A stretch of 64,000 bases of DNA from Nocardioides sp. GTDB taxonomy: Bacteria > Actinomycetota > Actinomycetes > Propionibacteriales > Nocardioidaceae. How positions within the stretch are numbered: position 1 is the stretch's first letter; every line of letters starts with the position of its first letter. Below the pieces are notes generated by a model, which saw only the letters and a list, made by a program, of their open reading frames with translations, ran no database searches and had not been told where the DNA came from. Positions 7,521 through 15,817 of this stretch are shown piece after piece. The stretch spans positions 992,001 through 1,056,000 of the forward strand of contig JBAOIH010000001.1 of NCBI GenBank assembly GCA_037045645.1. Direction: 5' to 3'. A program made the position numbers and the translations under genes.

Positions 7521-8327
7521 GTGACTACCGAAGACCGCGAAGACCTCCCCGCTCAAGAGCAGGAGGATTCGCGGTCTTCGCATTCCAACGGCGAAAGTCG
7601 GGACAAGGAACAGCTCCCGTTGTGGCAGGAGACGATCCTGCTGCTCGGAGTGGCTTTGGGTCTGGCCATCCTGATCAAGGCCGTGCTCGTCCAGGCGTTC
7701 TACATCCCTTCGGAATCGATGGAGCCCGGGCTGGTCAAGAACGACCGGATCCTGGTGCAGAAGGTCTCCTACTGGGGCAGCGCGAGCCCGCAACGCGGTG
7801 ACGTGGTGGTCTTCAAGGATCCGGGCGGCTGGCTGCCGCCCATGCCGAAGACCGGTGCGCGTGCCGTGGTCACCAACGTGATGGCCAAGATCGGGCTCTA
7901 TCCCGAGGGCGGGCACTTGGTGAAGCGCGTCATCGGTGTCGCGGGCGACAAGATCAAGTGTTGTGACGCCAAGGGACGCATCATGGTCAACGGCACCCCG
8001 CTCGACGAGGGGTCGTACGTCAAGGTCGACGACCCCAACACCCCCGAAGACGAGGACGGTCAGTGCCGGGGCCCGATGAAGGGCACCTGCAAGTGGACTG
8101 CCGGACCGGTCCCGGAGGGTCACCTCTTCGTGATGGGCGACAACCGGGCACATTCGGCGGACTCGAGCTATCACCTGTGCGCGCCGCAGGCCACCGACTG
8201 CGTCGACAGCGATGCGTACGTCCCGGTGGGGGACGTCGTCGGCAAGGTCTTCGTCGTGTTGTGGCCGGCCAACCACTTCCGCTGGGTGACGCGTCCCGAC
8301 GACTTCACCGAGGTCACCAGTCCTTGA
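7521..8327 (+). CDS. lepB: Signal peptidase I
   Basis: A 268-residue type I signal peptidase that cleaves Sec and Tat signal peptides outside the membrane. A hydrophilic N-terminus of about 33 residues precedes one membrane helix (about 36-58). The catalytic serine is S66 in YIPSESMEP and the general-base lysine is K135 in VKRVIGVAGD; the C-terminal GDNRAHSADS box is present. The start is GTG 7521, supported by TAGGCT upstream. Codons 4-20 contain a long nested inverted repeat. Its stop overlaps the TTG start of rnhB. Confidence 0.95.
   Translation: MTTEDREDLPAQEQEDSRSSHSNGESRDKEQLPLWQETILLLGVALGLAILIKAVLVQAFYIPSESMEPGLVKNDRILVQKVSYWGSASPQRGDVVVFKDPGGWLPPMPKTGARAVVTNVMAKIGLYPEGGHLVKRVIGVAGDKIKCCDAKGRIMVNGTPLDEGSYVKVDDPNTPEDEDGQCRGPMKGTCKWTAGPVPEGHLFVMGDNRAHSADSSYHLCAPQATDCVDSDAYVPVGDVVGKVFVVLWPANHFRWVTRPDDFTEVTSP
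7529..7580 (+). repeat. Nested hairpin inside the first codons of lepB
   Basis: A 13-bp perfect inverted repeat (7529-7541 and 7568-7580) encloses CCTCC/GGAGG and GCTC/GAGC pairs, giving a nearly continuous stem. It begins eight bases after the lepB start codon. It may limit lepB translation or act as a terminator for rplS transcripts. Confidence 0.75.
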
Positions 8328-9070
8328 GCGACCTTCCCCGCGGAGCGACCGTACGTCGTGACTCCGGGATCTATGGCTACGAGCGCGCGCTGCATCGCGT
8401 GGGCATCGAACCCGTCGCGGGTGTCGACGAGGCCGGTCGTGGTGCATGTGCGGGTCCGCTCGTCGCCGGTGCGGTGATCCTGCGGCCGGGCAAGGCCGGA
8501 CAGATCCCTGGCCTGGCTGATTCCAAACTGCTGACGCAGGCCGCGCGAGAGCGCGTCTATGCCCAGGTCGTACGCCGGGCGTTGGCCTGGTCGGTCGTCT
8601 CGGTGTCGGCCGCAGAGTGCGATCGACTCGGCATGCATGTGGCCAATCTGGAGGCGCTGCGCCGGGCGGTGGCACTGCTGGGCACCCGGCCGGCGTACGT
8701 GTTGACCGACGGGTTCCCCGTCGACGGCTTCGACGTGCCGGGGTTGGCTATCTGGAAGGGCGACCGGGTCGCCGGCTGCATCGCGGCCGCCTCGGTGATC
8801 GCCAAGGTCACGCGCGATCGGCTGATGACGCACGCCCACGACGACTTTCCCGACTGGGCGTTCGATGTGCACAAGGGCTATATCACCGACCTGCACACCG
8901 CGCGGCTGCTGGCCCACGGGCCCTCGGCGATCCACCGCTGGCGCTTTGTCAATGTACGTCGAGCCGCCGGACTCGAGGTCGAGTCGCTAGATTCGACCAC
9001 TGCGGATGTGGGCACTGCGGATGCGGGGCCGCGAGCGTCCCAAGATCACGAGCAGAGGCTGGAGAGATGA
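8324..9070 (+). CDS. rnhB: Ribonuclease HII
   Basis: A 248-residue type 2 RNase H, which cuts RNA in RNA-DNA hybrids and removes misincorporated ribonucleotides. The motif VAGVDEAGRGACAGPLV holds catalytic D35 and E36; another acidic residue is D129 in VLTDGF, and the VHKGY motif follows at about 190. I take the TTG at 8324-8326, which overlaps the lepB stop (TTGA), because the following residues match the family and no ATG or GTG lies between it and the active site except GTG 8399. The C-terminal tail of about 25 residues is not conserved. Its stop overlaps the next start by ATGA. Confidence 0.92.
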   Translation: MSDLPRGATVRRDSGIYGYERALHRVGIEPVAGVDEAGRGACAGPLVAGAVILRPGKAGQIPGLADSKLLTQAARERVYAQVVRRALAWSVVSVSAAECDRLGMHVANLEALRRAVALLGTRPAYVLTDGFPVDGFDVPGLAIWKGDRVAGCIAAASVIAKVTRDRLMTHAHDDFPDWAFDVHKGYITDLHTARLLAHGPSAIHRWRFVNVRRAAGLEVESLDSTTADVGTADAGPRASQDHEQRLER

Positions 9071-9375
9071 GCACCGAGGATCTCGAGAAGTACGAGGCCG
9101 AGATGGAGCTGACGCTCTATCGCGAGTACCGCGACGTCGTGGGCATCTTCAAGTACGTCGTGGAGACCGATCGTCGCTTCTACTTGTGCAATCAGGCCGA
9201 CATCAAGGCGCGCACCGAGGCCGGTGACGTGTTCTTCGAGGTGACCATGACCGATGCCTGGGTCTGGGACATGTACCGCCCGGCGCGATTCGCCAAGAAC
9301 GTGAAGGTGCTGACGTTCAAGGACGTCAACATCGAGGAGTTGTCGCCGTCGGAGATCGACCCACCGAAGGCCTGA
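9067..9375 (+). CDS. DUF2469 family protein
   Basis: A 102-residue acidic protein (MSTEDLEKYEAEMELTLYRE at the N-terminus), highly conserved in actinobacteria directly after rnhB. The conserved core includes YREYRDVVGIFKYVVETDRR and DAWVWDMYRP. The function is not known. The ATG overlaps the rnhB stop by four bases. Confidence 0.93.
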   Translation: MSTEDLEKYEAEMELTLYREYRDVVGIFKYVVETDRRFYLCNQADIKARTEAGDVFFEVTMTDAWVWDMYRPARFAKNVKVLTFKDVNIEELSPSEIDPPKA

Positions 9376-9388
9376 ACTCGCCACTTCC

Positions 9389-9427
9389 TCTCCACAGGCA
9401 GCTCTTCACGCCACGTTCTCCACAGGC
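9389..9427 (+). repeat. Two direct copies of TCTCCACAGGC
   Basis: An 11-base sequence occurs at 9389-9399 and 9417-9427 between DUF2469 and yraN. Its core resembles a DnaA box (TTCTCCACA), and the reverse form occurs near 14280. The meaning is uncertain. Confidence 0.5.
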
Positions 9428-9491
9428 GTCGACCTGATCACCTCCCAACGTCGGTCCGTGCCGTCATCGTCGTGTCTCGAAGGAGGTCACG

Positions 9492-9869
9492 ATGGAGACT
9501 TCGAGGACGGCGGCGCGACGCAGCGCTTTGGGCCGATATGGAGAACGGGTCGCGGCACGGCATCTGGTCGAGGCCGGCATGACGGTGCTCGATCGCAACT
9601 GGCGCTGCCGCCAGGGTGAGATCGACCTGGTCGCACGCGAGGGCGAGGTGCTGGTCGTGTGCGAGGTCAAGACGCGTACGTCGGACGCCTGCGGCAGCCC
9701 GCATCAAGCTGTGACCGAGGACAAACTCGCCAGACTCCGCCGCCTTGCGGCGGCCTGGGTGGCCGCGCACCAGGCGAAACCGCAGGGGATCCGCATCGAT
9801 CTGGTGGCCGTGATGCGACCGCCCAAGGGTGCCGCGGTCATCGACCATGTCAGGGGGTTGGGCCAATGA
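9492..9869 (+). CDS. yraN: UPF0102 (YraN-like) protein
   Basis: A 125-residue protein with the nuclease-like core GEIDLVAREGEVLVVCEVKTR. D45, E58 and K60 sit as in PD-(D/E)xK enzymes such as Holliday-junction resolvases. The biochemical role is unproven. An AAGGAGGT Shine-Dalgarno precedes the ATG. It begins a coupled group with comM and dprA, the usual neighbours. Confidence 0.93.
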   Translation: METSRTAARRSALGRYGERVAARHLVEAGMTVLDRNWRCRQGEIDLVAREGEVLVVCEVKTRTSDACGSPHQAVTEDKLARLRRLAAAWVAAHQAKPQGIRIDLVAVMRPPKGAAVIDHVRGLGQ

Positions 9870-11449
9870 GCGTCGCGACCACCAAGTGCGTGAGCCTGCG
9901 CGGCACGATGGGCCAACTGATCGACGTGCAGGTCGACGTGTCGCCGGGGATGGTGGCCACCGTGATCAGTGGCCGCGCCGACCCGACCTTGAGCGAGGGA
10001 CGGGATCGGGTTCGGATGGCGGTGATCAATTCCGGTCGCAAGTGGCCCAACGAGCGGCGTACGACCGTGTTGTTGGCTCCGGCAGAAGTCCCGAAATCGG
10101 GCACCCACTTCGACCTCAGCATCGCGATCGGCGTGCTGGCCGTGACCGATCAACTCAAAGGGGGGCGTTTCCACGACGCCGTCTTCATCGGCGAACTCGC
10201 CCTCGACGGTGGCCTGCGATGCGTCCCCGGCGTCTTGCCGATGACCCTGGCAGCCGCGTCCCAGGGCATCCGTCGGGTGTACGTGCCCGAGCCGCAGGCG
10301 GCCGAGGCGGCATTGGTGCCGGGCATCGAGGTGTTCGGGATGCGCAGCCTTGCCCAAGTCGCGGCCGAGGTGTGCGGCGAGGAGGTCCCCGAGGCCGCAC
10401 CGATTGCGCCGCTGACCGCCCAGCCCCTGCTCAGATGGCAGGGACAGGACCGCTCCGACTCCCTGGATCTTTGCGACCTGGAGGGCGTCAGTGACGCCAA
10501 GTTCGCCCTGGAGGTGGCCGCGGCTGGTGGTCACCACCTGATGTTCACCGGCCCGAAGGGCACCGGCAAGACGTCCCTGGCCGAGCGACTCCCGGGTCTG
10601 CTACCGGATCTCAAGCCGGAGCAGGCCCTCGAACTCTCGGTGATCAACTCACTCTCCGGCACCTTCCAAGCCGGTGCCGGGCTCCCGACCAGACCACCGT
10701 TCACCGCACCACACCACCACGCCTCCCGGACCAGCCTGCTGGGTGGCGGCAGCGGGAGGGTGCGGCCCGGGGAGGTCAGCCGGGCACATCATGGCGTGCT
10801 CTTTTTGGATGAATTTCCGCTACTGGCCACGGACGTGATCGAGGCCTTGCGCCAGCCGTTGGAGAGCGGTGAGGTGACGATCGCCCGGGGGGAGGAGTCC
10901 GCGACCTATCCGGCTCGCGGGATGGTGGCCTTGGCGTGCAACCCGTGCCCGTGTGGGGAGTGGAACGCCGAGCCGACCAACGACTGCACGTGCAGCAGGG
11001 TGCAGCGACGCGACTATGCCCGCAAGCTCGAAGGCCCGCTCATCGATCGGATCGACATCGTCAGGCAGGTCCACCCGGAGCCGACCGGTTTCGGTGCTCA
11101 CTCGGGCCCGCGGCCGGAGGGCAGTGCGCGCGTGGCGCAGCGGGTGCTGGCGGCCCGACAGCGTCAGGCCGAGCGGTATGCCGGGCACGGGTTCAGTCTC
11201 AACGCGCATGTGCCGGCGTCGTCGATCGAAGAGCACTGGCCGATTTCGGCACCGGCGAGCCGACGTCTCGACGAGGTGGCCCGGTCCGGTCGACTGAGTC
11301 GTCGTGGGCTGGTCCGAGTCAGCAGGATCGCCTGGACGCTCGCGGACCTGCGCGGGATCGAGCGTCCAGGACTGGCCGAGTTGGACGTGGCGTTGGCCCT
11401 GCGGCTGGGCGATCCCCTCGCGGACACCACGTTCAGGAGAGTGGGATGA
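9866..11449 (+). CDS. comM: YifB/ComM-family magnesium-chelatase-like AAA+ ATPase
   Basis: A 527-residue protein. Residues 1-170 form the Lon-protease-like N-terminal domain (VNS-like INSGRKWPNERRTTVLL). The AAA+ Mg-chelatase domain follows, with Walker A GPKGTGKTS at 229-237 and Walker B VLFLDE at 311-316, then a CNPCPCGEW motif and a C-terminal Mg-chelatase-associated domain. ComM promotes branch migration during natural transformation in Gram-negative bacteria. The ATG overlaps the yraN stop (ATGA). It is paired with dprA, consistent with DNA uptake or recombination. Confidence 0.95.
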   Translation: MSVATTKCVSLRGTMGQLIDVQVDVSPGMVATVISGRADPTLSEGRDRVRMAVINSGRKWPNERRTTVLLAPAEVPKSGTHFDLSIAIGVLAVTDQLKGGRFHDAVFIGELALDGGLRCVPGVLPMTLAAASQGIRRVYVPEPQAAEAALVPGIEVFGMRSLAQVAAEVCGEEVPEAAPIAPLTAQPLLRWQGQDRSDSLDLCDLEGVSDAKFALEVAAAGGHHLMFTGPKGTGKTSLAERLPGLLPDLKPEQALELSVINSLSGTFQAGAGLPTRPPFTAPHHHASRTSLLGGGSGRVRPGEVSRAHHGVLFLDEFPLLATDVIEALRQPLESGEVTIARGEESATYPARGMVALACNPCPCGEWNAEPTNDCTCSRVQRRDYARKLEGPLIDRIDIVRQVHPEPTGFGAHSGPRPEGSARVAQRVLAARQRQAERYAGHGFSLNAHVPASSIEEHWPISAPASRRLDEVARSGRLSRRGLVRVSRIAWTLADLRGIERPGLAELDVALALRLGDPLADTTFRRVG

Positions 11450-12609
11450 CACCCTCACACGCTGAGCGTTGCGCTCGTCTTCGGCTGCTGCGCGCCGCCG
11501 ACGTCGGAGACCTGCGGCTGCTGGAGCACGTACGCGAGCGCGGCGCCGAGGAGATGGTCGGACTGCTGCGCGCCGGGTCCCGGGCGTCGGCCGCGTCGGC
11601 CGAGGTCGTGGCCAGGCTCGACGCAGTCGATCCCGAGTCAGAGATCGCGGCCGGTCACGCCCTCGGAGCACGTTTTGTGATTCCCGGTGACGCCGAGTGG
11701 CCGAACCGACTCCATGACCTTGCGCGCATCACCGTCACACCACGCAAGGGCGGGGTGCCGCTCGGGCTGTGGGTGCGTGGTCCGCTTGGTCTCGATGAGT
11801 TGGAGCATTCGCTGTCGATCGTCGGCACCCGAGCCGCTACGCCCTATGGCACCTCGGTCGCCGCTGAGATCGCCGCGACGTGTGCCAGCGTGGGTCTCGT
11901 CGTGGTGTCCGGGGCGGCGTTCGGCGTGGACTATGCCGCGCACCGAGGAGCGGTGACCGTCGGTGGGCACACCGTCGCCGTGCTCGCCTGTGGTGTCGAC
12001 AAGCACTATCCGGTCCAGCACGAGGAGATGCTGGAGCATCTGGCCCGCACGAGCGCTGTGGTCTCCGAAGCGCCCTTGGGCGCGCACTGTCAACGGCAGC
12101 GGTTCCTGGCGCGCAACCGCATCATCGTGGCGCTGACGCAAGGCACCGTGGTGGTCGAGGCGGCCCTGCGCAGCGGTGCGCTCAACTCCGCAGAGTGGGC
12201 CGACAAGTTGATGCGTCCCGCGATGGGAGTCCCAGGTCCGGTGACGAGCGGCGTGTCGTCGGGCGTCAACGACTATGTGCGCAACGGCAAGCTCACGCTC
12301 GTCACGCGCGGAGAGGAGGTGCTCGAACAGGTGAGCCCCATGGGGGTCGCCTTGCTGGCGCAACGCCGCGGTGAGGAGCGGGCCTATGACGCCTTGGACG
12401 AGGATCAGCAGAAGGTGTTCGAGGTCTTGCCCGCGCGCGATGCGCTCGATCTCGTCAGCATCGCTCGTGAAGCGCTGATGGACCGCGACGACGCTGCGTT
12501 CATCCTGGGTGAGCTCGCACGTGGGGAGTGGGTGATCAACGAAGGCGACGACGCCAACGGGCCCTGGCGGATCACTTCGCCGGGAGTGGCGGATCGGGCG
12601 GCGTCTTGA
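11446..12609 (+). CDS. dprA: DNA-processing protein DprA
   Basis: A 387-residue protein. The central Rossmann-like DprA domain shows SIVGTRAATPYG (123-134), SGAAFGVDYAAH (155-166), VAVLACGVDKHYP and the DNA-binding segment RFLARNRII (219-227). A winged-helix-like C-terminus follows. DprA binds single-stranded DNA and loads RecA during transformation; in actinobacteria its wider role is unclear. Its start overlaps the comM stop (ATGA) and is preceded by AGGAGAGTGGG. Confidence 0.95.
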   Translation: MTPSHAERCARLRLLRAADVGDLRLLEHVRERGAEEMVGLLRAGSRASAASAEVVARLDAVDPESEIAAGHALGARFVIPGDAEWPNRLHDLARITVTPRKGGVPLGLWVRGPLGLDELEHSLSIVGTRAATPYGTSVAAEIAATCASVGLVVVSGAAFGVDYAAHRGAVTVGGHTVAVLACGVDKHYPVQHEEMLEHLARTSAVVSEAPLGAHCQRQRFLARNRIIVALTQGTVVVEAALRSGALNSAEWADKLMRPAMGVPGPVTSGVSSGVNDYVRNGKLTLVTRGEEVLEQVSPMGVALLAQRRGEERAYDALDEDQQKVFEVLPARDALDLVSIAREALMDRDDAAFILGELARGEWVINEGDDANGPWRITSPGVADRAAS

Positions 12610-12676
12610 ACGACGACGAGCCGCGTGGGCTGGTTCGGGTGCGGTGTTGCGCCCGGGTGAGGAGAGCTTCGCGGCG

Positions 12677-12682
12677 TACGGT
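12677..12682 (+). promoter_or_regulatory. -10 element (TACGGT) of a leaderless xerC transcript
   Basis: TACGGT is six bases before the GTG chosen for xerC. Because TACG is common in this genome, this single site is only modest evidence. Confidence 0.35.
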
Positions 12683-12688
12683 CGGGGC

Positions 12689-13615
12689 GTGAGTGAACCG
12701 ACCGAGTTGCCCGAGCAGATGGCTCAGGTGCTGGGGGAGTACGAGCGCCATCTGCGCCGTGAACGCGACCTCACCGACCACACCGTGCGCGCCTACGTGG
12801 GCGATATCGCCAGCTTGCTGGATCACTGTGCCAGGCTGGGCCACACCGACGTCGGGTCCGTCGACCTGCGCGCCCTGCGCAGTTGGTTGGCCAAGCAGCA
12901 GTCGATGGGCAAGGCGCGCACCAGCCTGGCGCGGCGGGCGACGGCGGCTCGTGTGTTCACGGCATGGCTGGCGCGCACCGCACGCATCGCGACCGACGTC
13001 GGGGCCCCACTCGGCTCGCCCAAGGCCCACAAGACCCTGCCGGGAGTGCTCCGCGTCGATGAGGCCGAAGCGCTGTTGACCGCCGCGACGGCTGCGGCCG
13101 AGGACGGTCCGGTCGGACTTCGCGACGCGGCGATCTTGGAGTTGCTCTACGCGACCGGGATCCGTGTCGGCGAACTCGCGGCCCTCGATATCGACGACGT
13201 CGACCGTGGTCGCAACGTCGTACGCGTCTTCGGCAAGGGCCGCAAGGAGCGCACGGTGCCGTTCGGCACGCCTGCGGCAGGCGCCCTTGACCGTTGGCTC
13301 TCCACCGGCAGGTCGCAGTTGCGCCGCGAAGGCTCCGGCCCGGCCCTCTTCCTGGGGGCTCGAGGTGGCCGGATCGACCAGCGTGCCGTACGCGGTCTCG
13401 TCCACCGACGACTGGCAGACGTGCCCGGTGCGCCCGACCTCTCTCCGCATGGACTGCGGCACTCGGCAGCGACGCATCTGCTTGAGGGTGGTGCCGACCT
13501 GCGTTCGGTCCAAGAACTCTTGGGGCACTCCTCACTCGCGACGACGCAGCGTTATACCCACGTCTCCACCGATCGGTTGCGTCGCGCCTTCCAGCAGGCC
13601 CACCCGCGCGCCTGA
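12689..13615 (+). CDS. xerC: Tyrosine recombinase XerC
   Basis: A 308-residue tyrosine recombinase of normal length for chromosome-dimer resolution at dif. An N-terminal SAM-like domain (about 1-100) is followed by the catalytic domain with R159, K183, H254, R257, H280 and Y289 (motifs ATGIRVGEL, HGLRHSAATHLL, LGHSSLATTQRYTHV). All active-site residues are present. The start is GTG 12689. Its place after dprA is the standard actinobacterial order. Its last 84 bases are overlapped on the other strand by the M23 peptidase gene. Confidence 0.95.
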   Translation: MSEPTELPEQMAQVLGEYERHLRRERDLTDHTVRAYVGDIASLLDHCARLGHTDVGSVDLRALRSWLAKQQSMGKARTSLARRATAARVFTAWLARTARIATDVGAPLGSPKAHKTLPGVLRVDEAEALLTAATAAAEDGPVGLRDAAILELLYATGIRVGELAALDIDDVDRGRNVVRVFGKGRKERTVPFGTPAAGALDRWLSTGRSQLRREGSGPALFLGARGGRIDQRAVRGLVHRRLADVPGAPDLSPHGLRHSAATHLLEGGADLRSVQELLGHSSLATTQRYTHVSTDRLRRAFQQAHPRA

Positions 13616-14203
13616 CGTCGGGGCAGTTGCCCAGCCCCGAGCCGAGCGTGGCAACGGTCGAGCCGAGCGTCCTTGTGCGCCTGGGAGACGCGGCACCGGC
13701 TCGTCACGCCACAGCGGCAGCAGCCTGATCGGCCCGCCGCCCACCAGCCGCAGCGGATCCAAGTAGGTATGGTCGCGGACCCATCCCCAATGCAGACACG
13801 AGGCCGGGAAGCAGTGTGATCCCACCCGTTCGAGGGCACCGATCACGGTTCCAGCGGGGATCCGATCGCCCACTGAGACCGAACCCAGCACCGGTTCGTA
13901 CGTCGTCCGCGTGTCGCCGTGATTCACCGTCACCGTGCCTCGACCCGCGATCCTGCCGACGTGACTGACGGTGCCGGGCAGGGCGGCGCGCACCGGTTGT
14001 CCGAATCTGCCCGCGAGATCCACGCCACGATGGCCAGGGCCCCACCGGGTCACGGGTGCGTCGAAGACCGCCACCACCTTGGGCGTCGGCTGCAACGGCC
14101 AGACGCCGACCGGGTCGAGCTCGGCAGCCCCGCTGGGGATTGCCACCCACGCAACGGCGGTCAGGAGCACACTCAAGAGCACAGGGAGAAGTCGAAAGCG
14201 CAT
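13532..14203 (-). CDS. Secreted M23-family peptidase
   Basis: A 223-residue protein with a signal peptide (about 1-26, ending PSGAAE) and an M23/LytM domain (about 40-150). Zinc ligands are visible in HRGVDLAG and LHWG; the family cuts peptidoglycan cross-links. Residues from about 155 form an Arg/Pro-rich tail with no family match, and its last 84 bases run antisense to the end of xerC, an unusually long convergent overlap. The ATG lacks a clear Shine-Dalgarno. The neighbouring rpsB operon is divergent. Confidence 0.85.
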   Translation of the reverse strand: MRFRLLPVLLSVLLTAVAWVAIPSGAAELDPVGVWPLQPTPKVVAVFDAPVTRWGPGHRGVDLAGRFGQPVRAALPGTVSHVGRIAGRGTVTVNHGDTRTTYEPVLGSVSVGDRIPAGTVIGALERVGSHCFPASCLHWGWVRDHTYLDPLRLVGGGPIRLLPLWRDEPVPRLPGAQGRSARPLPRSARGWATAPTSGARVGLLEGATQPIGGDVGITLRRRE

Positions 14204-14596
14204 CGTGTCAGCGTGGGGCAGATCTCGGTGTGGCGCTCGTGGTCCTCACGCGCCTGTGGACAACCGGTCGGCAACGCGGTCCTGTGGAGAAGAAGTGGCT
14301 CTCCCGCGATTCGTCAGGGCGGCGATACCGGGACTAATCTTCTCGGAGCGGAGCTCCCAGGAGTTCCGACTTCGCACGTGCACAGACCGCGACGTGACTC
14401 CCTGGAGTCGCGATCGCCCGCGGGCGTCGTTCCTCGGTCCGGCTTCACAGCCGGTCGGAAGGCGTGTGTGCGTCAGGGCCGAAGGCACCCCGCCGGAGGC
14501 AACGAACTGAAAAACTACGGAGCACGTGACCCGGCTCGTCCTCGTACGCAAGGACGAGCACACCGGCGAGCGCCTCCCCACACCAGGAGATTCACC
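14204..14596 (+). other. Divergent intergenic region and rpsB leader
   Basis: About 390 bases without a gene. TTCGTC (14310-14315) and TAATCT (14335-14340), 19 bases apart, form a likely rpsB promoter, which implies a leader of about 250 bases. Near its end an 8-bp stem (14534-14541 with 14552-14559, GCTCGTCC and GGACGAGC) precedes the Shine-Dalgarno. The leader is long enough for ribosomal-protein autoregulation, but no known motif was recognised. Confidence 0.45.
14255..14263 (-). promoter_or_regulatory. DnaA-box-like sequence
   Basis: The minus strand reads TTGTCCACA, identical to the consensus DnaA box of actinobacteria. It is single, with a weaker relative at 14281-14289, so this is not an origin. 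Confidence 0.3.
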
Positions 14597-15742
14597 ATGG
14601 CAGTCGTCACCATGCGCCAGCTGCTCGAGAGCGGCGTCCACTTCGGTCACCAGACCCGTCGTTGGAACCCCAAGATGAAGCGCTTCATCATGACCGAGCG
14701 CAACGGCATCTACATCATCGACCTGCAGCAGTCGCTCGCCTACATCGACCGGTCGTACGCCTTCATCAAGGAGACGGTCGCCAAGGGCGGCACGATCATG
14801 TTCGTCGGCACCAAGAAGCAGGCCCAGGAGGCCATCGCCGAGCAGGCGACTCGCGTCGGGATGCCGTACGTCAACCAGCGCTGGCTGGGCGGCATGCTCA
14901 CCAACTTCAACACCGTGCACCAGCGGATCAACCGCCTCAAGGAGCTCGACGAGGTCGACTTCGACAACGTGGCCGGCTCGGGACGCACGAAGAAGGAACT
15001 CCTGCAGATGAAGCGGGAGCGCGACAAGCTCGACAAGACCCTCGGCGGGATCCGTGAGATGACCCGGACGCCCTCCGCGGTCTGGATCGTCGACACCAAC
15101 AAGGAGCACCTCGCCGTCGAAGAGGCGCGCAAGCTGCGCATCCCGATCGTCGGCATCCTGGACTCCAACTGTGACCCCGACGAGGTCGACTTCCCGATCC
15201 CGGGCAACGATGACGCGATCCGCGCCGTCGGTCTGCTCACCCGCGTTGTCGCCGACGCGGTCGCCGAGGGCCTCGTGGCCCGCTCCGGGGCGAAGGCCGC
15301 CGAGGGCGAGGAGTCCGTGGGCGCCGAGGAGCCGCTGGCCGAGTGGGAGCAGGAGTTGCTCACCGGTGGCGCCGCTGACGCTGCTGTCGAGGCCACCGGC
15401 GGCGACGCCGCTGCCGCCGACGCGACCCCTGCCGCCGAGTCGACCGGCGCTGCCGGTGAGTCCACCGAGGCCGCGCAGGCTGCCGACGCTGCCAGCGACG
15501 AGGCGGCCGCCCCCGTGGCGTTCGCAGCGGTTGCCGGTGAGTTCGGCGAAGACTCCGCCGCCGCCAACGAAGACGGTTCGGCTCCCGAGGGCTTCACCAT
15601 CAAGGGCAACAAGAACTCGATGAAGTTCCACGCCGAGTCCAGCCCGTGGTACGACCGCACGGTCGCTGAGGTGTGGTTCCGCACCGTCGAGGCCGCCGAA
15701 GCCGCCGGCTTCGTCAACGCCGAGAAGCCGGCCGAAGACTGA
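14597..15742 (+). CDS. rpsB: 30S ribosomal protein S2 with C-terminal extra module
   Basis: A 381-residue protein. Residues 1-230 are a normal S2 (FGHQTRRWNPKMKRFI, NQRWLGGMLTNF, PGNDDAIRAV). An Ala/Glu-rich linker (about 232-328) follows, and residues 331-373 form a compact module, GFTIKGNKNSMKFH to WYDRTVAEVWFRTVEAAEAAGF. That pattern (KGN, YH or FH, Y-D-x-T-x-A-E-x-WF, EAxxAGF) is known as a small stand-alone or nuclease-attached domain in actinobacteria. E. coli S2 has 241 residues, so the extension is about 140 residues. The ATG has a CCAGGAGA Shine-Dalgarno. Confidence 0.96.
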   Translation: MAVVTMRQLLESGVHFGHQTRRWNPKMKRFIMTERNGIYIIDLQQSLAYIDRSYAFIKETVAKGGTIMFVGTKKQAQEAIAEQATRVGMPYVNQRWLGGMLTNFNTVHQRINRLKELDEVDFDNVAGSGRTKKELLQMKRERDKLDKTLGGIREMTRTPSAVWIVDTNKEHLAVEEARKLRIPIVGILDSNCDPDEVDFPIPGNDDAIRAVGLLTRVVADAVAEGLVARSGAKAAEGEESVGAEEPLAEWEQELLTGGAADAAVEATGGDAAAADATPAAESTGAAGESTEAAQAADAASDEAAAPVAFAAVAGEFGEDSAAANEDGSAPEGFTIKGNKNSMKFHAESSPWYDRTVAEVWFRTVEAAEAAGFVNAEKPAED

Positions 15743-15753
15743 TCACCGTGTAG

Positions 15754-15784
15754 CCGGCGGCGTGGCGCAAACGCCCGCCGCCGG
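15754..15784 (+). terminator. Hairpin between rpsB and tsf
   Basis: A 13-bp stem with one bulged T (CCGGCGGCG-T-GGCG, loop CAAA, CGCC-CGCCGCCGG). There is no T-run after it. It probably acts as a partial terminator or processing site that sets the ratio of S2 to EF-Ts. Confidence 0.6.
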
Positions 15785-15817
15785 TCACGTTCAACCCCCG
15801 ATTTCCCAGGAGGAAAC

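Noticed and set aside
9389..14290. DnaA-box-like sequences as a replication origin
   Set aside because: There are only single or paired scattered matches, and neither dnaA nor dnaN is near.
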